A stretch of 64,000 nucleotides of DNA from Monoplex corrugatus (Eukaryota; Mollusca; Gastropoda; Littorinimorpha; Ranellidae). The notes beneath the pieces are model-generated. The model was given only the letters and a program-made list of their open reading frames with translations. It did not search any database and had not been told where the DNA came from. Shown here piece by piece: positions 35,061-46,559 of this stretch (position 1 is its first letter; every line of letters begins with the position of its first letter). The stretch is from assembly GCA_030674185.1 (NCBI GenBank), contig CM060312.1:29797335-29861334 (forward strand), written 5' to 3'. Both the position numbers and the translations under genes were made by a program.

Positions 35061-36797
35061 GAGTGAAAATATAGAATTGGTACCCCAAAGGGGTAGTGAA
35101 CATTTTCCTCTATTACAGCTTAGAAATTAACTCCCAGGTAGCATAAAGGCTACTAATGTACTAAGTTAACAATGGAGAAGCTTTGGTAGCAGCGATGGCA
35201 CCACAATAATTTTCATTTTTAAGAAAAGTGCACTTTAAGTGCGAAAAACAAACAAATATGGCCGCTGAAAAGTTGCAGCTGAACATGTGCTTCGAATGTT
35301 GCAGTCAAACACACACACTGTTTCAATTTATTGCGTGGTGATTGTTTTAAATCATCAATAAAACGTCAATTAAACTGTGACGACAACGCGATTAATTTTG
35401 AAAAGCGTGTTGCATAATTATAGACTCCTGAAAATGACCATTCTGTATTCACAAGCGGAGTCACGCTACACACAGTGCCATTCATCTCAAGCACAAGTTC
35501 AGCTTTTCATCTTGAAATAGATATGAATTACCTTACAACCGATACCATTTAACAGAAATAAAGCAAACTATTAAATTTCTAGAATTTTTTTTGTGAATGG
35601 CGTCACACTTATGATGCACGGAACGCCACGACTTCGAAGTCCGATTGTAGCAGACGAACGCTGCCTGGCCAGTCGAGCGACCGTCTAAAACGACTAATCA
35701 TATGTACACATCGAGTGATGACGTTTGTGCACAAGTGTGTACTGCTAAAAATAGCAGAAGCACAAAAATCTGTGTGGTGTCACACATCGTGTCCTTGTAA
35801 GAACGGAACGAGAATTCCCCGCGCGAAATCAGGTCAACCCTTCAACTTGCTTCAAGACTTTTCCAGCCCTTCACTGTGTTCGCGATGAGTGCATGATGCC
35901 TTTTTTAATCTCTTTTTGATGTGTATATATGAGTTTAAATGTGTGGTAAAGCGTAATTTTAGTGAAATGGGTCGATAAATCGCAACACTGGCTTATTTGT
36001 CTCATCGGATTGTGTGTGGCACAGTGTGTCACACTTGATCGTTGATGAACGTAATGGCATCGTCTCTGTTTTAAGAATTTTAGCATGATGAAATATGCCC
36101 AGTGTTGTTAGATGACATGTATCAACACAAAAGATAAAAGGTCTTAAAAATCTAAGTGGAAAAGCCAGTTTTAGACTTGATCATTGCCTGAAGATATGTC
36201 ATGTACCTCACGGTGTCACATGTAATGTCAGCGGTGTCACATGTGAAAACGTGACACAAAACATGATTATCATGATGATACTTTTGATTTTTGCCTAGAA
36301 ATTAATTTAATATATCTGGTTCTTATGCACACAATAGCTGTTGATCATGCAAAATAATGATAATGCACAGACTCTTACAAAATAGTGCAAACTGAGATCA
36401 ATCTTAAATGTTTTCACAGTGGCGTCGCGTACCTCACGGTGTCACACTTTTCAAGTGCTTATATCTGTACAATATGAAATGTTACATTTGTGTTTTCTAT
36501 CTTGTTTGGTTCCTTTGTTGTCCAACAACCACAAGATGCAGCAATTATTTTGTATTTTTGTGTATTTCAGAACTTTGAGCCATGTGGTGTCACACTGTGA
36601 TGCACGCAACGCCAAGATATATTTTCGATTTATTATGCAAATTACTAAAAAAACCAAATGAGACCCAGCTTTTTAATTTATGTTCCCTTAAACTATATTG
36701 CTTTAGCTTTCAAAATATGGCAAAAGTAAAACTATACCTCTATCTTTATTTTTGACTGCTCTGCAACCTTTGGGGTACCAATTCTATATTTTCACTC
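35061..36797. mobile_element. 1.74-kb non-autonomous TIR element
   Basis: The left end gagtgaaaatatagaattgg and the right end are exact complements over 31 of 31 bases (35061-35091, 36767-36797), flanked on both sides by AAAT (35057-35060 and 36798-36801), a 4-bp target duplication. No ORF of note. The interior repeats the words ggtgtcaca and tcacggtgtcaca (near 35778, 36214, 36236, 36436, 36588). Superfamily not identified. Confidence 0.75.
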
Positions 36798-36824
36798 AAA
36801 TACTTCTATTTGTAGATGTGCATG

Positions 36825-37190
36825 TATCTGGGAAATGCTGTCCACTGGCTTCCTGTTTCACAGATAATTTCATACAAAATCAATACTTTATGCTACAATG
36901 TATGAATGGTACTGCACCTGTTTATCTTCATGACCAGTTTCAAATGTACATCCCTGCCCAACCTCTCCATTCTGCTTCTGATACTAGTTGTCTTCAAATT
37001 CCTTGATAATGATGTACCATAGCTGGTTGCCACTCTTTTTCTGTCTGATCTATACAGCTGAACTGGAATGTTCTTCTCCTATCTATTTGACAGTAACAAA
37101 CTCTTCCTTCAAGTTTAGCTTAAGGACAAACTGTGTTCTGTGCTAGTACTTCTAGTTCAGAGTGTTGTATTTAGTGTAAGTAAGTAAAGG
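36825..37190 (+). pseudogene. CR1/L2-like LINE, 3' fragment (copy 1)
   Basis: Decayed C-terminus of a CR1/L2-type RT: the HWLPVSQIISYK-type block (in broken frame), FMLQCMNGTAPVYLHDQF, and YIPAQPLHSASDT. It parallels the longer copy at 57519-58145. Confidence 0.75.
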
Positions 37191-37309
37191 TTGTCTTATA
37201 ATCTTGAGATCATAGAGAGTGAGTACATGACTTAAGTTTATTCAAAGCTGGTGTCTTGAGGGTGGTGTGTTATCTCCTCTCCCTCTCTGCATTATCTTCC
37301 CTAACACTG

Positions 37310-37440
37310 AAAAGGGTCAGGTATCCATTCACAGCTGGGTGCTGTGGAAACCAATCACAAAACTTTTTAGTGAGGCGAGATCGAACTCATGCAGTCAGAC
37401 TGGATGGTGGCAGCTCTGTCTCTAGTCTATGTAAACCAGG
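37310..37440 (-). repeat. dispersed repeat family D (minus copy)
   Basis: Minus strand cacccagctgtgaatggatac matches the plus-strand stretch at 57040-57070 (acccagctgtgaatgggtac). Confidence 0.55.
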
Positions 37441-37659
37441 TTTTTTGGTGCTGGTGCTGGTGTTTTTTCGTTGTCATCAAGTTTTATTTATTTTGAGAGC
37501 AAAAACAATTTATGATGGTCCCCAAATTTTATAAACCTTCCATGAAAACTGTTGTTATATGGACTTTGGAATGCCTTTCACACACACGCATATGGACACA
37601 TGTTCATGTACTTGCAAGCACACTCGCGCAGATGTTTGTGTACTTATCTATAAACACAC

Positions 37660-37819
<160 letters not shown>

Positions 37820-38010
37820 TTACCTATTTGATATCATTTTATTTTCTATATTATGTCTGTACATTCATCTCTCTGTGTCTGTGTTTTTGTCTCTGTGTTT
37901 TTTGTTTTGTTTTGTTTTGTTTTAGATTTTTTTTTCTTTTTTTGCATTGAGCATGATTGTGCCTGTAATTGTTTGATGATTTGGTTCTATATTTCTATCT
38001 ATACATGTAC

Positions 38011-38017
38011 ACACACA

Positions 38018-38070
<53 letters not shown>

Positions 38071-38165
38071 TCTCTCTCTGTGTCTCTGTCTCTCTCACTC
38101 ACTCTGTTTCTCTCTCTCTCTGTCTCTGTCTCTCTCACTCACTCTGTTTCTCTCTCTCTCTGTCT
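38011..38165. repeat. (AC)n(CT)n microsatellite, 80 bases before an exon
   Basis: CT repeat with gt and ac interruptions, including a duplicated ctctcactcactctgtttct block. It supplies a very long pyrimidine tract upstream of exon f. Confidence 0.93.
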
Positions 38166-38246
38166 GAAAAACATGCAGGCATATTACACAGCACAAAACA
38201 ATGTCATTAAAATCATATTTGATAATGATTTTGTTTTCTGTGACAG

Positions 38247-38333
38247 TTAATGACAGAAAGCAAGGTTGGAACAGCTGCATTCGCAGTCATCGGTGTTGTC
38301 AAACCTGTCTTCTATGCATACAGGGCCTATGAG
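38247..38333 (+). CDS. polytopic membrane protein, internal exon f
   Basis: Acceptor ctgtgacag at 38246, donor GAG|GTAATT at 38333/38334; exactly 29 codons, phase 0/0. It encodes LMTESKVGTAAFAVIGVVKP followed by VFYAYRAYE: a short polar turn, then a moderately hydrophobic helix ending in aromatic and charged residues. The upstream intron contains the TTAA element, the 1.74-kb TIR element and a LINE; the downstream intron contains the DIRS element. Confidence 0.85.
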
Positions 38334-38880
38334 GTAATTTCATGTTGGTACTTACCTGGATATAAGTAGGTACCAGCAGCCAAAAATTAAACTTCTGAAA
38401 AGTACAAGAAAAAATAAGACAATGCAAAAATAAAGTAAGTCTCTAGCTGTATTAGGTCCAGAGATAACGCACTGAAAACGGCAGTTTACGTACGTTTTCG
38501 CCAATTGTAAAATGTAGCAAGTCTGCAGGAACCTAAATTTTCCAGAAGTCCTCAGACAGAGAATGCCCTTCCTGATTTTAATTCTTAACAACATAAACTA
38601 CATAAAAAAGCAAGCATACAAGCAGATCTGTTCATACATTTACACAGCAGTGCTGCAAACTTCATAAATATGCCATTTTGTCAATGTTGGAAAAAGCATG
38701 ACAAGCCATTTTTGCACCCTTATTACACAAAAATAAGAAGACAGAATTAGCTAGAGTTTACTTTTCCTCAGAAACAGTGTTATTGTATGAATCATGAATT
38801 TTTTTGGGGCAGCGTAAAGTGACAAAGTCATGAGTTAAATGACTCCAAAAATGGCAAAATATCTCATTTGAACAATGGAA
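38334..38880. other. intron sequence, nothing recognised
   Basis: AT-rich intron DNA. Confidence 0.5.
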
Positions 38881-38884
38881 AAAG

Positions 38885-39225
38885 CATGGTTCACGTACCA
38901 GACCAAATTAAAACGCAAATATTTCGCTTATTTTTTGTATGGATTTCCTTGACATTTTGCATGTGAATCAAATAGACAGCTACCAGTAAATTATTTACAA
39001 GCTTAGTTATATTCAAGATGTAAGATATTTTGTATGCATTTGCACCCAAATAATGTGAGTACCCATGTGTCAGGCCAACTTAAAACAGACATAACTTGCA
39101 TTATGTCTTGATGGAATCTCCTGAAATTTTGCATGTGAATCAAATACAAAGCTACAGCTTCACTCTTTACAAGCAAATGTTGCTAATATACGAGATTTTA
39201 AGATTTTGTGTGCATATACTGATTT
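38885..39225. repeat. imperfect ~175-bp tandem duplication
   Basis: The block acattttgcatgtgaatcaa (38953 onward) recurs as aaattttgcatgtgaatcaa (39125 onward) with matching flanks (aaattaaaacgcaaata versus acttaaaacagacata). Confidence 0.6.
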
Positions 39226-41309
39226 AGTCTAAAACAATGTGATCCACAGATGACTTTGTATCATACTAGCACAGAAAGACATCCTTCTCAATAACATAAT
39301 GAAACTAAAATGTGCAACAGCAGAAGATACATGCCTGTCAATGCAGTATATGATTTACTGCCATTTCTATGCTCATTCCTAATGTTTATCAATAAGTTAT
39401 TTTCATCAGTTATTTTGCGGTAACATGCATCTTCCCATATCCACAGACAAAGAAATGTTCAATGTCTGGTCTATTTACTGTAAATCTCTCTGCTTCTTTT
39501 AAAACTGTCTCAAATTTTGTCTTCAGATTTAGCCCCTGAGGTGATGATTAATCAGTATTACTAATTTTTGAAACAAAAGCCGTGTTCTCGTCCCTCGACT
39601 TATCACATTCAGTTCTGAACAGTTTTAACTGTAAAAGTAGTTTATTAGTGAGTGTCTGCTGTTGAAGTTTTGGTGGCAGTGATGGTTAATTTCATCGATA
39701 AAAAATCAGCATTGCCTTGAAAACAAATAGAAATAAAATCCAAATTTTTTCTTAAGTATTTTCTTTAATTTGTGCCAGCTATTACTTTTGAGAGTAAAGT
39801 ATATTGTGCCATTAGAAAGGCTCATTGGACTTTGTGGAGCTATGTGTCCGTGTTTGCCTGATGCTATATAGTGTTCTGATAATGTGTGACTGTGCAAAAC
39901 GGCCATTTGCTGTTTCTTTGCGATGATAAACATTGTCGAATCTGATCCGATAGACGACATGCACTCGCCGACCAACTTCTGGTTTGAATTTTTGGCCAAG
40001 TACTAGCACAAATATGATGATTTCGATGTATTAAAACAAAATTCCATTGTATTCATTAAATACTATCAATATAAACACCTTTGGAAGGCAGTCACTTCAC
40101 ACAGTTTTACCTCTACTAGTTCCAGGTCGCTTAAAAAAAATCCCTTGGCGATAAAACATCAAACCGGAGATCGTACTTTCTATTCTTTGCTTATGCAGGC
40201 TATACCAGCTGTGGATTTCTTTTAAAATCTTTCTAAATAAAGAGAAACATCAAAAATAATTCACTGAATCAAACTTCTAAGTCAATTTTCATGAAAAATT
40301 AGTCGATGTTTACGTTTGTCCTTCAGCTTGACAATCACAGGTAGAAATCCGTTGACTGGACTTTCAGCGATCGCTTCGAAGGCCGCCATGATTCGAGGTT
40401 CCCATACACTAAACTGGCAGGTCACGGTTGCTCGCCGCAGACATCCTCACGCACACCCTGGAAACGTCACATCTCACAGTTCCGTACACGGTTGGATTCA
40501 GCAAAAAATAAGCTATTTGTGCATCCGCGGGAACAATCTGATTTATTAAGGAGGTCCTCAGATATTCTTCTTCAAAGTTTGCCAATATTTCGACCTTTAG
40601 AAGACTAACAAACTAATAATCTTATAAAATAAATATTATACGGGAATGAAGGACAGGGTTTCAACCTGTCAACTGTACTAGTTTGCATGACAGTAGTCCT
40701 GTGTGACCCGTATAATTTAAGTTGCCGTTAACCGGTCACCCAAGCACTGCCGTGAGCCAGTCACCATTACATAACACGCAATGAAACTTCGTCGGTCGGC
40801 GTGTTGTTTTTTTTGCGCAGATTTTCGTATGGGTGCATTTATAACAAAAACAAACAGCACAGATCGATAGAGGAAAGAACAATCTTCATGATAACAACTT
40901 TGTCATTCATGTTCATCTGCAAGAATATTTGACTGATAAACATGTGCAATTTTTCCACTGACTGACACAATTCCCGCATTGCTAAAGAGAGGCTGCCGGT
41001 ACCTAATATAAGTCACAAAGATAAATCACCCCTCAAAAATATTAATGTACAGCGTCACAGAAGATAACTTAACAAATTATTCTGCTGTTCATGGATACAC
41101 TGTGGTTTGGTGCGTGTGTGTGTGTATGTCTGTCTGTCTGTATTTTGTTCTTATTTTGTTTGTTTTATAACTGTGATGGCATGGGGTGACAGTTGTGTTG
41201 TATTTACTTCTTTTTGTTGTTGTTGCTGTAAAGAATTTTGAACTGAATTGATTTGAATTAGCAGTGCAATGTATACCTACCAATCCAAGCTGTTAAGTAC
41301 TCATAATTG
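39226..41309. other. intron sequence, nothing recognised
   Basis: A GC-richer patch at 40370-40500 has a short plus-strand frame without splice sites or motifs. No supported gene. Confidence 0.45.
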
Positions 41310-41528
41310 TTTAAGTGACGTGCTCAGAATGCAAGGGTTGTGGGCTCGTCTCTTAATTAAGCAAGCCAGGTTTTTTGGGGTCTTTTGTTTATTATTTTTC
41401 TTTACATGGGTTGATTGCTTCTTTTGATAGAGCTATGAACACAAGATCTGATATCTTGAATTCCGTCCAGCCTGCAACATTAAAAACTGGACTTTTCACT
41501 GCCCATCTTAATGTTTACAACTTCTGCT
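41310..41528 (+). repeat. dispersed repeat family C, copy 2
   Basis: Contains gtgctcagaatgcaagggtt and, at the 3' end, caacattaaaaactggactt and cactgcccatcttaatgttt, as in copies 1 and 3. A MITE copy follows directly. Confidence 0.65.
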
Positions 41529-41620
41529 TAACCCTTTGATTCCCGCACCCCATCCATCAATTACAGAAACTTAACCCTTTGATTCCTCACCCTATCCACC
41601 AGCTTCCTACAGTTGAGTTG
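41529..41620. mobile_element. palindromic MITE, copy 5 (left arms only)
   Basis: ttaaccctttgattcccgca (41528 onward), then the inner arm ttaaccctttgattcctcac and ccaccagcttcctacag. The right half is missing. Confidence 0.75.
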
Positions 41621-42045
41621 TGATGGCTTTTTGAGAACTGTTATTTCTGTTAATTTCAATGAAGGATTGCCAGGGAGCATCACAATAGTTACATGATTTT
41701 ATTGCTTTTTAGGGTGAATTTCACTGGGTAAGTTACTGTGCACTGAGAGAGAATCCCCAAGATTAAGCTACAAATAAAATCTCAGTGTCACATAGGCCAT
41801 TATCATCTTTCTTGGGTTGTACTTCTGTTTGTCACATATGACTTATGTTCATTTTTGTAAGCATAAGTCACATTTGGTGTGGGGGAGTGTAAAAGTTTTA
41901 AAAAGTGTCTACAATTCATTCAACATAGATTCTTAGTGAGGACCTTCTATTTGTATGAGTGATATTTTCCTATTAGAGTGAGTAGATTGCTAGGGAGGAA
42001 TCATTTCGATCTCTTCTTAATCAAGACTTCTGTCATATTGAATGT
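41621..42045. other. intron sequence, nothing recognised
   Basis: AT-rich DNA up to the DIRS left end. Confidence 0.5.
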
Positions 42046-42195
42046 TTTTTTTAACTACACATACTGTACCGTGGCTCACTGATGCAATAAGCGGCAGCGA
42101 TTTGCCATTCCTGCCTCATAAACAATAAAGTCCGAAAGGACCATAACTCTGAGAGTATCCATGTCTTGCGCATGCGCATGTGCTCTTCCTCTTTT
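42046..42195 (+). repeat. DIRS left inverted terminal repeat
   Basis: Starts ttttaactacacatactgta (approximately) and continues ccgtggctcactgatgcaat, ending cttcctctttt. Nearly exact complement of 47570-47745 in its inner 120 bases. The outermost bases differ between the ends, as is usual in DIRS elements. Confidence 0.9.
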
Positions 42196-42533
42196 CTCGG
42201 CAGCCATCTTCCAGCTTGCCTCGTATGCTCTGAGTAGCTAAGTATTTTGCTACTTTGCTTGCAATCGATCGATTGTCATTACTGTTTTGTGTTGTCTTGC
42301 CTATGTTTTCGTGTAAGGGAGAAACTTACGTGAAGCGTTTGGGTGGCAAAGCGAGGGTTAAGAAGATTTCGTCCACGGAATCCTCCAACCCTCAGACCGG
42401 AGGTTTGCCCGGTGCGCCAAAACCCACTCTCTCTTCACCTTGATTTCTCCCTCCTCTGTCTCCTTCGTCTACTCTCTCTCACTCTCTCGAAGTCATCGCA
42501 ACTCAGCTGCGGTTCTGTTGCGGTGACCACGAG

Positions 42534-43920
42534 CCCTCAACTCAGCTGCGGTAATGTTGAGTTTTCGTCATTTTGCGGCCTTCACACTGCCCCTCACGGT
42601 AATCGACTCAACTGCGGTTCTGTCAATTCCGTACTCGCTCCCTGCGTACAGCTCAACTGTGGTTCTGTTGTTACGTTTCAGCCCCTGTGGCTGAAGGGCG
42701 ACATGGGTATGGGTCTCCTTCGGGAGACAGGAAGGCCAGCATTTTGTCGGAAAAACGGCTCGCCAGGCAAGTCAAGGGAAGCAACCCCGATGTGACGGGC
42801 GTCAGACCGTAAGTCCGCCCCGATTGCCTCCCTTCCTCCATTACCAGCGGGTTGACTTTTCGTCATCTTGCGGCCTTCTCGTAGCCGCCCACGGTAATCG
42901 ACTCAGCTGCGGTTCTGTCGATTCCGTACTCACCCCCTGCGTACAGCTCAGCTGCACACATTTCAGCCACACTGGCTAAAGTGCGACCTGCTCGCCCCCT
43001 GTGTGCAGCTCAGCTGCACGCATTTCAGCCACACTGGCTGAAGGGCGACCTGGGCACGGGTCTCCTTCGGGAGGCAGGATGGCAAGCAATTTGTTGAAAA
43101 AGGCTCACCCCCTGCTTAGCCAGGTGGGTCATGGGTGACAACACCCCTGTCGTGGGCGTCAGACTGTAGGTCCGCCCCGGCTTGTGTCATCACAACTCAA
43201 CTACGGTTCTGTTGCCATGATATGACCATGAGCCCTCAACTCAGCTGCGGCTCTGTTGACTTTTTGTCATTTTGTGGCCTTCACACTGCCCCTCACGGTA
43301 ATCGACTGCGGTTCTGTTGATTCCGTACTCGCCCCCTCTGTACAGCTCAACCCCGGTTCAGCTGCTACTGTTTCAGCCCCTAAGGCTGAAGGGTGACACG
43401 GGTATGGGTCTCCTTCGGGAGGCAGGAAGGCCAGCACTTTGGCAGAAAATGGCTCACCCCCTGGTTCACCAGGCGGGACACCTGGTTCGCCAGGCGGGCC
43501 AAGGGAGACAACCCCCCTATTACGGGCGTCAGATCATAGATCGCCCAGGTTGTCTCCCTTCCTGCCCGCAGCCTGCTTGTGCCCTCAACTCAGCTGCGGC
43601 TCTGTTGACTTTTCATCATTTTGCGGCCTTCACACTGCCCCTTACGGTAATCGACTCAGCTGCGGTTCTGTTGATCTCGTACTCGCCCCCTCCATACAGC
43701 TCAAGCCCGGTTCAGCTGCTACTGCTTCAGCCCCTATGGCTGAGGGGCGACACGGGTATGGGTCTCCTTTGGGAGGCAGGAAGGCCAGCACTTTGGCAGA
43801 AAATGGCTCACCCCCTGGTTCGCCAGGCGGGCCAAGGGAGACAACCCCCCTATTACGGGCGTCAGATCATAGATCCTCCCAGGTTGTCTCCCTTCCTCCC
43901 CCGCAGCCTGCTTGTGTCCC
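42534..43920 (+). repeat. in-element tandem repeat, four units of about 310-390 bp
   Basis: Each unit carries ctcaactcagctgcggt, cgtcattttgcggccttcac, cccctcacggtaatcgact, cagcccctgtggctgaaggg and gggtctccttcgggaggca. Units begin near 42534, 42845, 43229 and 43575; the second is the most diverged. Inside units, the short word cagctgcggttctgt is itself repeated. Confidence 0.88.
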
Positions 43921-43929
43921 CACTCCAAC

Positions 43930-44032
43930 CTCTCTGTCCCATTCCGGACAGAGCGCTCGGTCGCCTTGGCAAATGCCAAGCGTCTCTGTCCCATTCTGGA
44001 CAGAGCGCTTAGTCGTCTTGGCAAATGCCAAC
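43930..44032 (+). repeat. 52-bp tandem duplication in the DIRS gag region
   Basis: ctctgtcccattccggacag followed by agcgctcggtcgccttggca occurs twice in direct succession. Each unit contains the inverted words ttggca and tgccaa. Confidence 0.85.
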
Positions 44033-45384
44033 TGACCCCCAGCAGGCTGGCTCCTTGGGCACTGGGGATCCGGGGACTCCATGGGCTCAGCCCATGACGC
44101 CTCCCATGGCACCGACATGGCACCATGGCAGCACTTCTCATCTATGGGATTTACCCTTGCCTCGTCCGCAGGGTATACTTGGTGGGCCCGCTTTATGCCC
44201 GGCGCCCCACCCGTGCAGGTGTCTGCCTTGCCCACCCCTCTGGACCCCCACGGGTCGGATTCCTCCCCAGGGGTGCCCCCCGGGGCTTCTGACCCTGGTC
44301 CGTTTGGAGTTTGCCCATGCTCGGGCACTCCAAGATCCATCGCCCCCTCTGTAGGTGGGCCGGGGGACACACACTCAAAATCGGATGATGAGGGCTCTAC
44401 CTTGCTTCCTTTTCCTTTTCCGAAGCAGTGCAATGGTTCGCCTCACACCTGCCTGGAGCCATGTCCACTGCACAAGAGGGCAAGGCTCCCTGCCCTGCTA
44501 CGGCAGAGCTCGCCTTGGTGCCCTTCCTCTCTCAGCCTCAGCCTCCATTTTCCTAAAAGAGTCGGGCTTGGTGGCTGACTCTGTGAGGAGGGCCCAAAGC
44601 AAGGTGAGGGGCACGCAGGCACAGGACATCCTTCCAGACTCCTTGCCTGACTTCCCTGGAGCTCTGGCTTAGGGGAAATTCCTGAGGCCAGAGGAACCCC
44701 CCTTCCACAGAACTGTCCTTACGGCCCATGAGGCCGTTCCAGAGTCGCCGCTCTCCCTCACACCGGAGGACCTGCTCTTAGTGCAAGAGAGGTCTCGGGC
44801 CCAGCAGCGGCATATCTCCCTCTCGCAGCGCTGCCTGGCAGACTGGGAGGAGACTGCCAGGAGGGGTCTGGAAGTGGACCCAGTGGTGGATTCTTTCTTG
44901 GGTGGTCTGGTGTCCACTCTTCAGGACCCAGTCTACGAGCCTGTTTCTCTCCGTCAGTCACCTGTCTCTCCTGCAATGGTTGCTTCCATACAATCCATGG
45001 CGGAAAGGCCCCAAGTACTCAGCCGATGCCCTTCAGTTCACCTGACTGCACCTCAATTCAGTCCTGGCAAGGAGAAATGCTGTACTCTTACCATCTTCGG
45101 TCACCCGCTCTTCATCCGCTAGAGCTTCCTCGAGAGCTGTGCCACTTAGGTCTGGTTCCCTCTTTGAGACCCACGTGCAGGCCACTATCAAGAGTCGGGC
45201 CAAAATCAGGAGGGACCTTGCCCTTCACTCCGGTCCCGCTCGCCCCGTGGCAAAGCACTCCGCTCCGGCGGCTCCCCCCCTTCCCAGGGGCCTTCACAGG
45301 AGACGTTTCGCGCCTACTTCAGCCCCAAAGGGGCTAGGGCAAGCACCCCCCACAGGCGATCCTGTGGGCAGTCTGTCCTGACAC

Positions 45385-45600
45385 ATAGACACTTTCACAT
45401 GGAACCCCCTAGGCCCATCTGTGATGCCTTGCACCCGGACGACTGGGGGATGTCCATTGATCTCAGAGATGCGTATTCCCATCTCCTTATTCACCCAAGG
45501 GACAGGACGTACGTCCAATTCTTTTGGAGGAACCGATTCTTCCAGTTCAGGGCTCTTCTCCAGGGTCGCTTGAGTCCAATCATCAGTGACCGAATGACAT
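45385..45600 (+). pseudogene. DIRS reverse transcriptase remnant, catalytic core deleted
   Basis: Shows DDWGMSIDLRDAYSHLLIHP and YVQFFWRNRFFQFRALLQG, RT blocks with the first catalytic Asp (DLRDAY). After ALLQG the expected palm with the DD box is absent, and within about 70 bases the sequence is already RNase H. So part of the RT has been deleted, leaving no polymerase active site. Confidence 0.82.
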
Positions 45601-45649
45601 TCCCGGTCCTGGCTAGCCCAGGGGGTCCCTATCACACACACCCCTCCCC

Positions 45650-46060
45650 AGCAGGACTTCTTCACGGATGCATCCTACTCCGGGCGGGCCCACGTGGGCC
45701 CGCTGACAGCAGCAGGTCAATGGTCACAAGATCTCCTTTCCTGTCACATCAACATGCTGGAACTGGAGGCAGTTTTTCAAGCCCCCAGAGACTCTCTCCC
45801 CTTTCTGAAGGGAAGACATGTTCGCATCAACACGGACAACACTACCGTGGCTTGTTACGTCAACAAGCAAAGGGGCGCCCGCTCCCACTCCTTGTCTCGG
45901 AGAGCGGAACAGCTTCCCCTCTGGTGTGAAGAACAGTCCTTTCGGATCTCAGCGATGCATGTCCTGGGAAAGATGAACATACTTGCGGCCTCCCTCAGCA
46001 GCTCCCACAGGATTTTTCTCTCAGAAAGGGCACTGGTCCGTACAGTGCTGAGCCAGTGTG
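45650..46060 (+). pseudogene. DIRS RNase H domain
   Basis: Reads FFTDASYSGRAHVGPL with the first Asp, MLELEAVFQAPRDSLPF with the Glu, INTDNTTVACYVNKQRG with the next Asp, and ISAMHVLGKMNILAASLS near the end. This is the RNase H of DIRS elements in a frame different from the RT remnant. A further part homologous to the DLFAT-type linker follows with frameshifts to about 46290. Confidence 0.85.
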
Positions 46061-46559
46061 GGCAGCATGGTTCAAACCACAAGTGGACCTGTTTGCCACC
46101 AGGTTCCACCGCCGCCTCCATCTGTATATTTTTCCAGTCCCGGATCCTCCGGCTTGGCCTGTGGATGCTCCGCCCATCCCATGGTCAGTCCTGTCGAGCT
46201 ATGCCTTCCCTCCGTTCCCCTAACTGGGAAAGTTCTGCGGAAGGCGAGGGCAGACTCAGCCATGATGGTTCTCGTGGTGCCTTGATGGCCCACCCAAACA
46301 TGGTTTCTGGAACTGCTGTACCTGTTCCATGTGCCTCCAATAAAACGCACTGTGACAGGCTGGTCCTTGCTTCAACCAAGGTCAGGCATTCTGCACAGCA
46401 ATCCAGAGGCTCTAAACCTTCCTGCTTGGCTTCTGTGCAGGACTCAATGTCTTCATTAGGCTTGTCCCCGGCAGTGTTCGGCCCTGTGGAGCAGGCGCAC
46501 AGACCAGACACTCAGGGAATGTATAGTGCCTACTGGCACGGTTGGCCTTCTGGGTGCTC

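Larger units (their letters stand above)
42300..45380 (+). pseudogene. DIRS gag-like region, frame-broken
   Basis: Pro/Ser-rich N-terminal frames starting near 42304, then a tandemly repeated part (42534-43920). Next come IFLKESGLVADSVRRAQ (44555), EDLLLVQERSRAQQRHISLS and RRGLEVDPVVDSFLGGLV (44770-44910), and a basic tail (IKSRAKIRRDL) to about 45380. This order matches the usual gag-like ORF of DIRS elements, whose exact role is poorly known. The pieces lie in more than one frame (shifts near 44670 and 45130). Confidence 0.7.

Noticed and set aside
40316..40549. 77-codon plus-strand frame in a GC-richer patch as an exon
   Set aside because: No acceptor or donor in a phase compatible with the host gene, and no motif.
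43734..44433. Long minus-strand open frames in the DIRS gag region
   Set aside because: They are antisense to GC-rich coding repeats, where stop codons are rare by composition, and show no domain.
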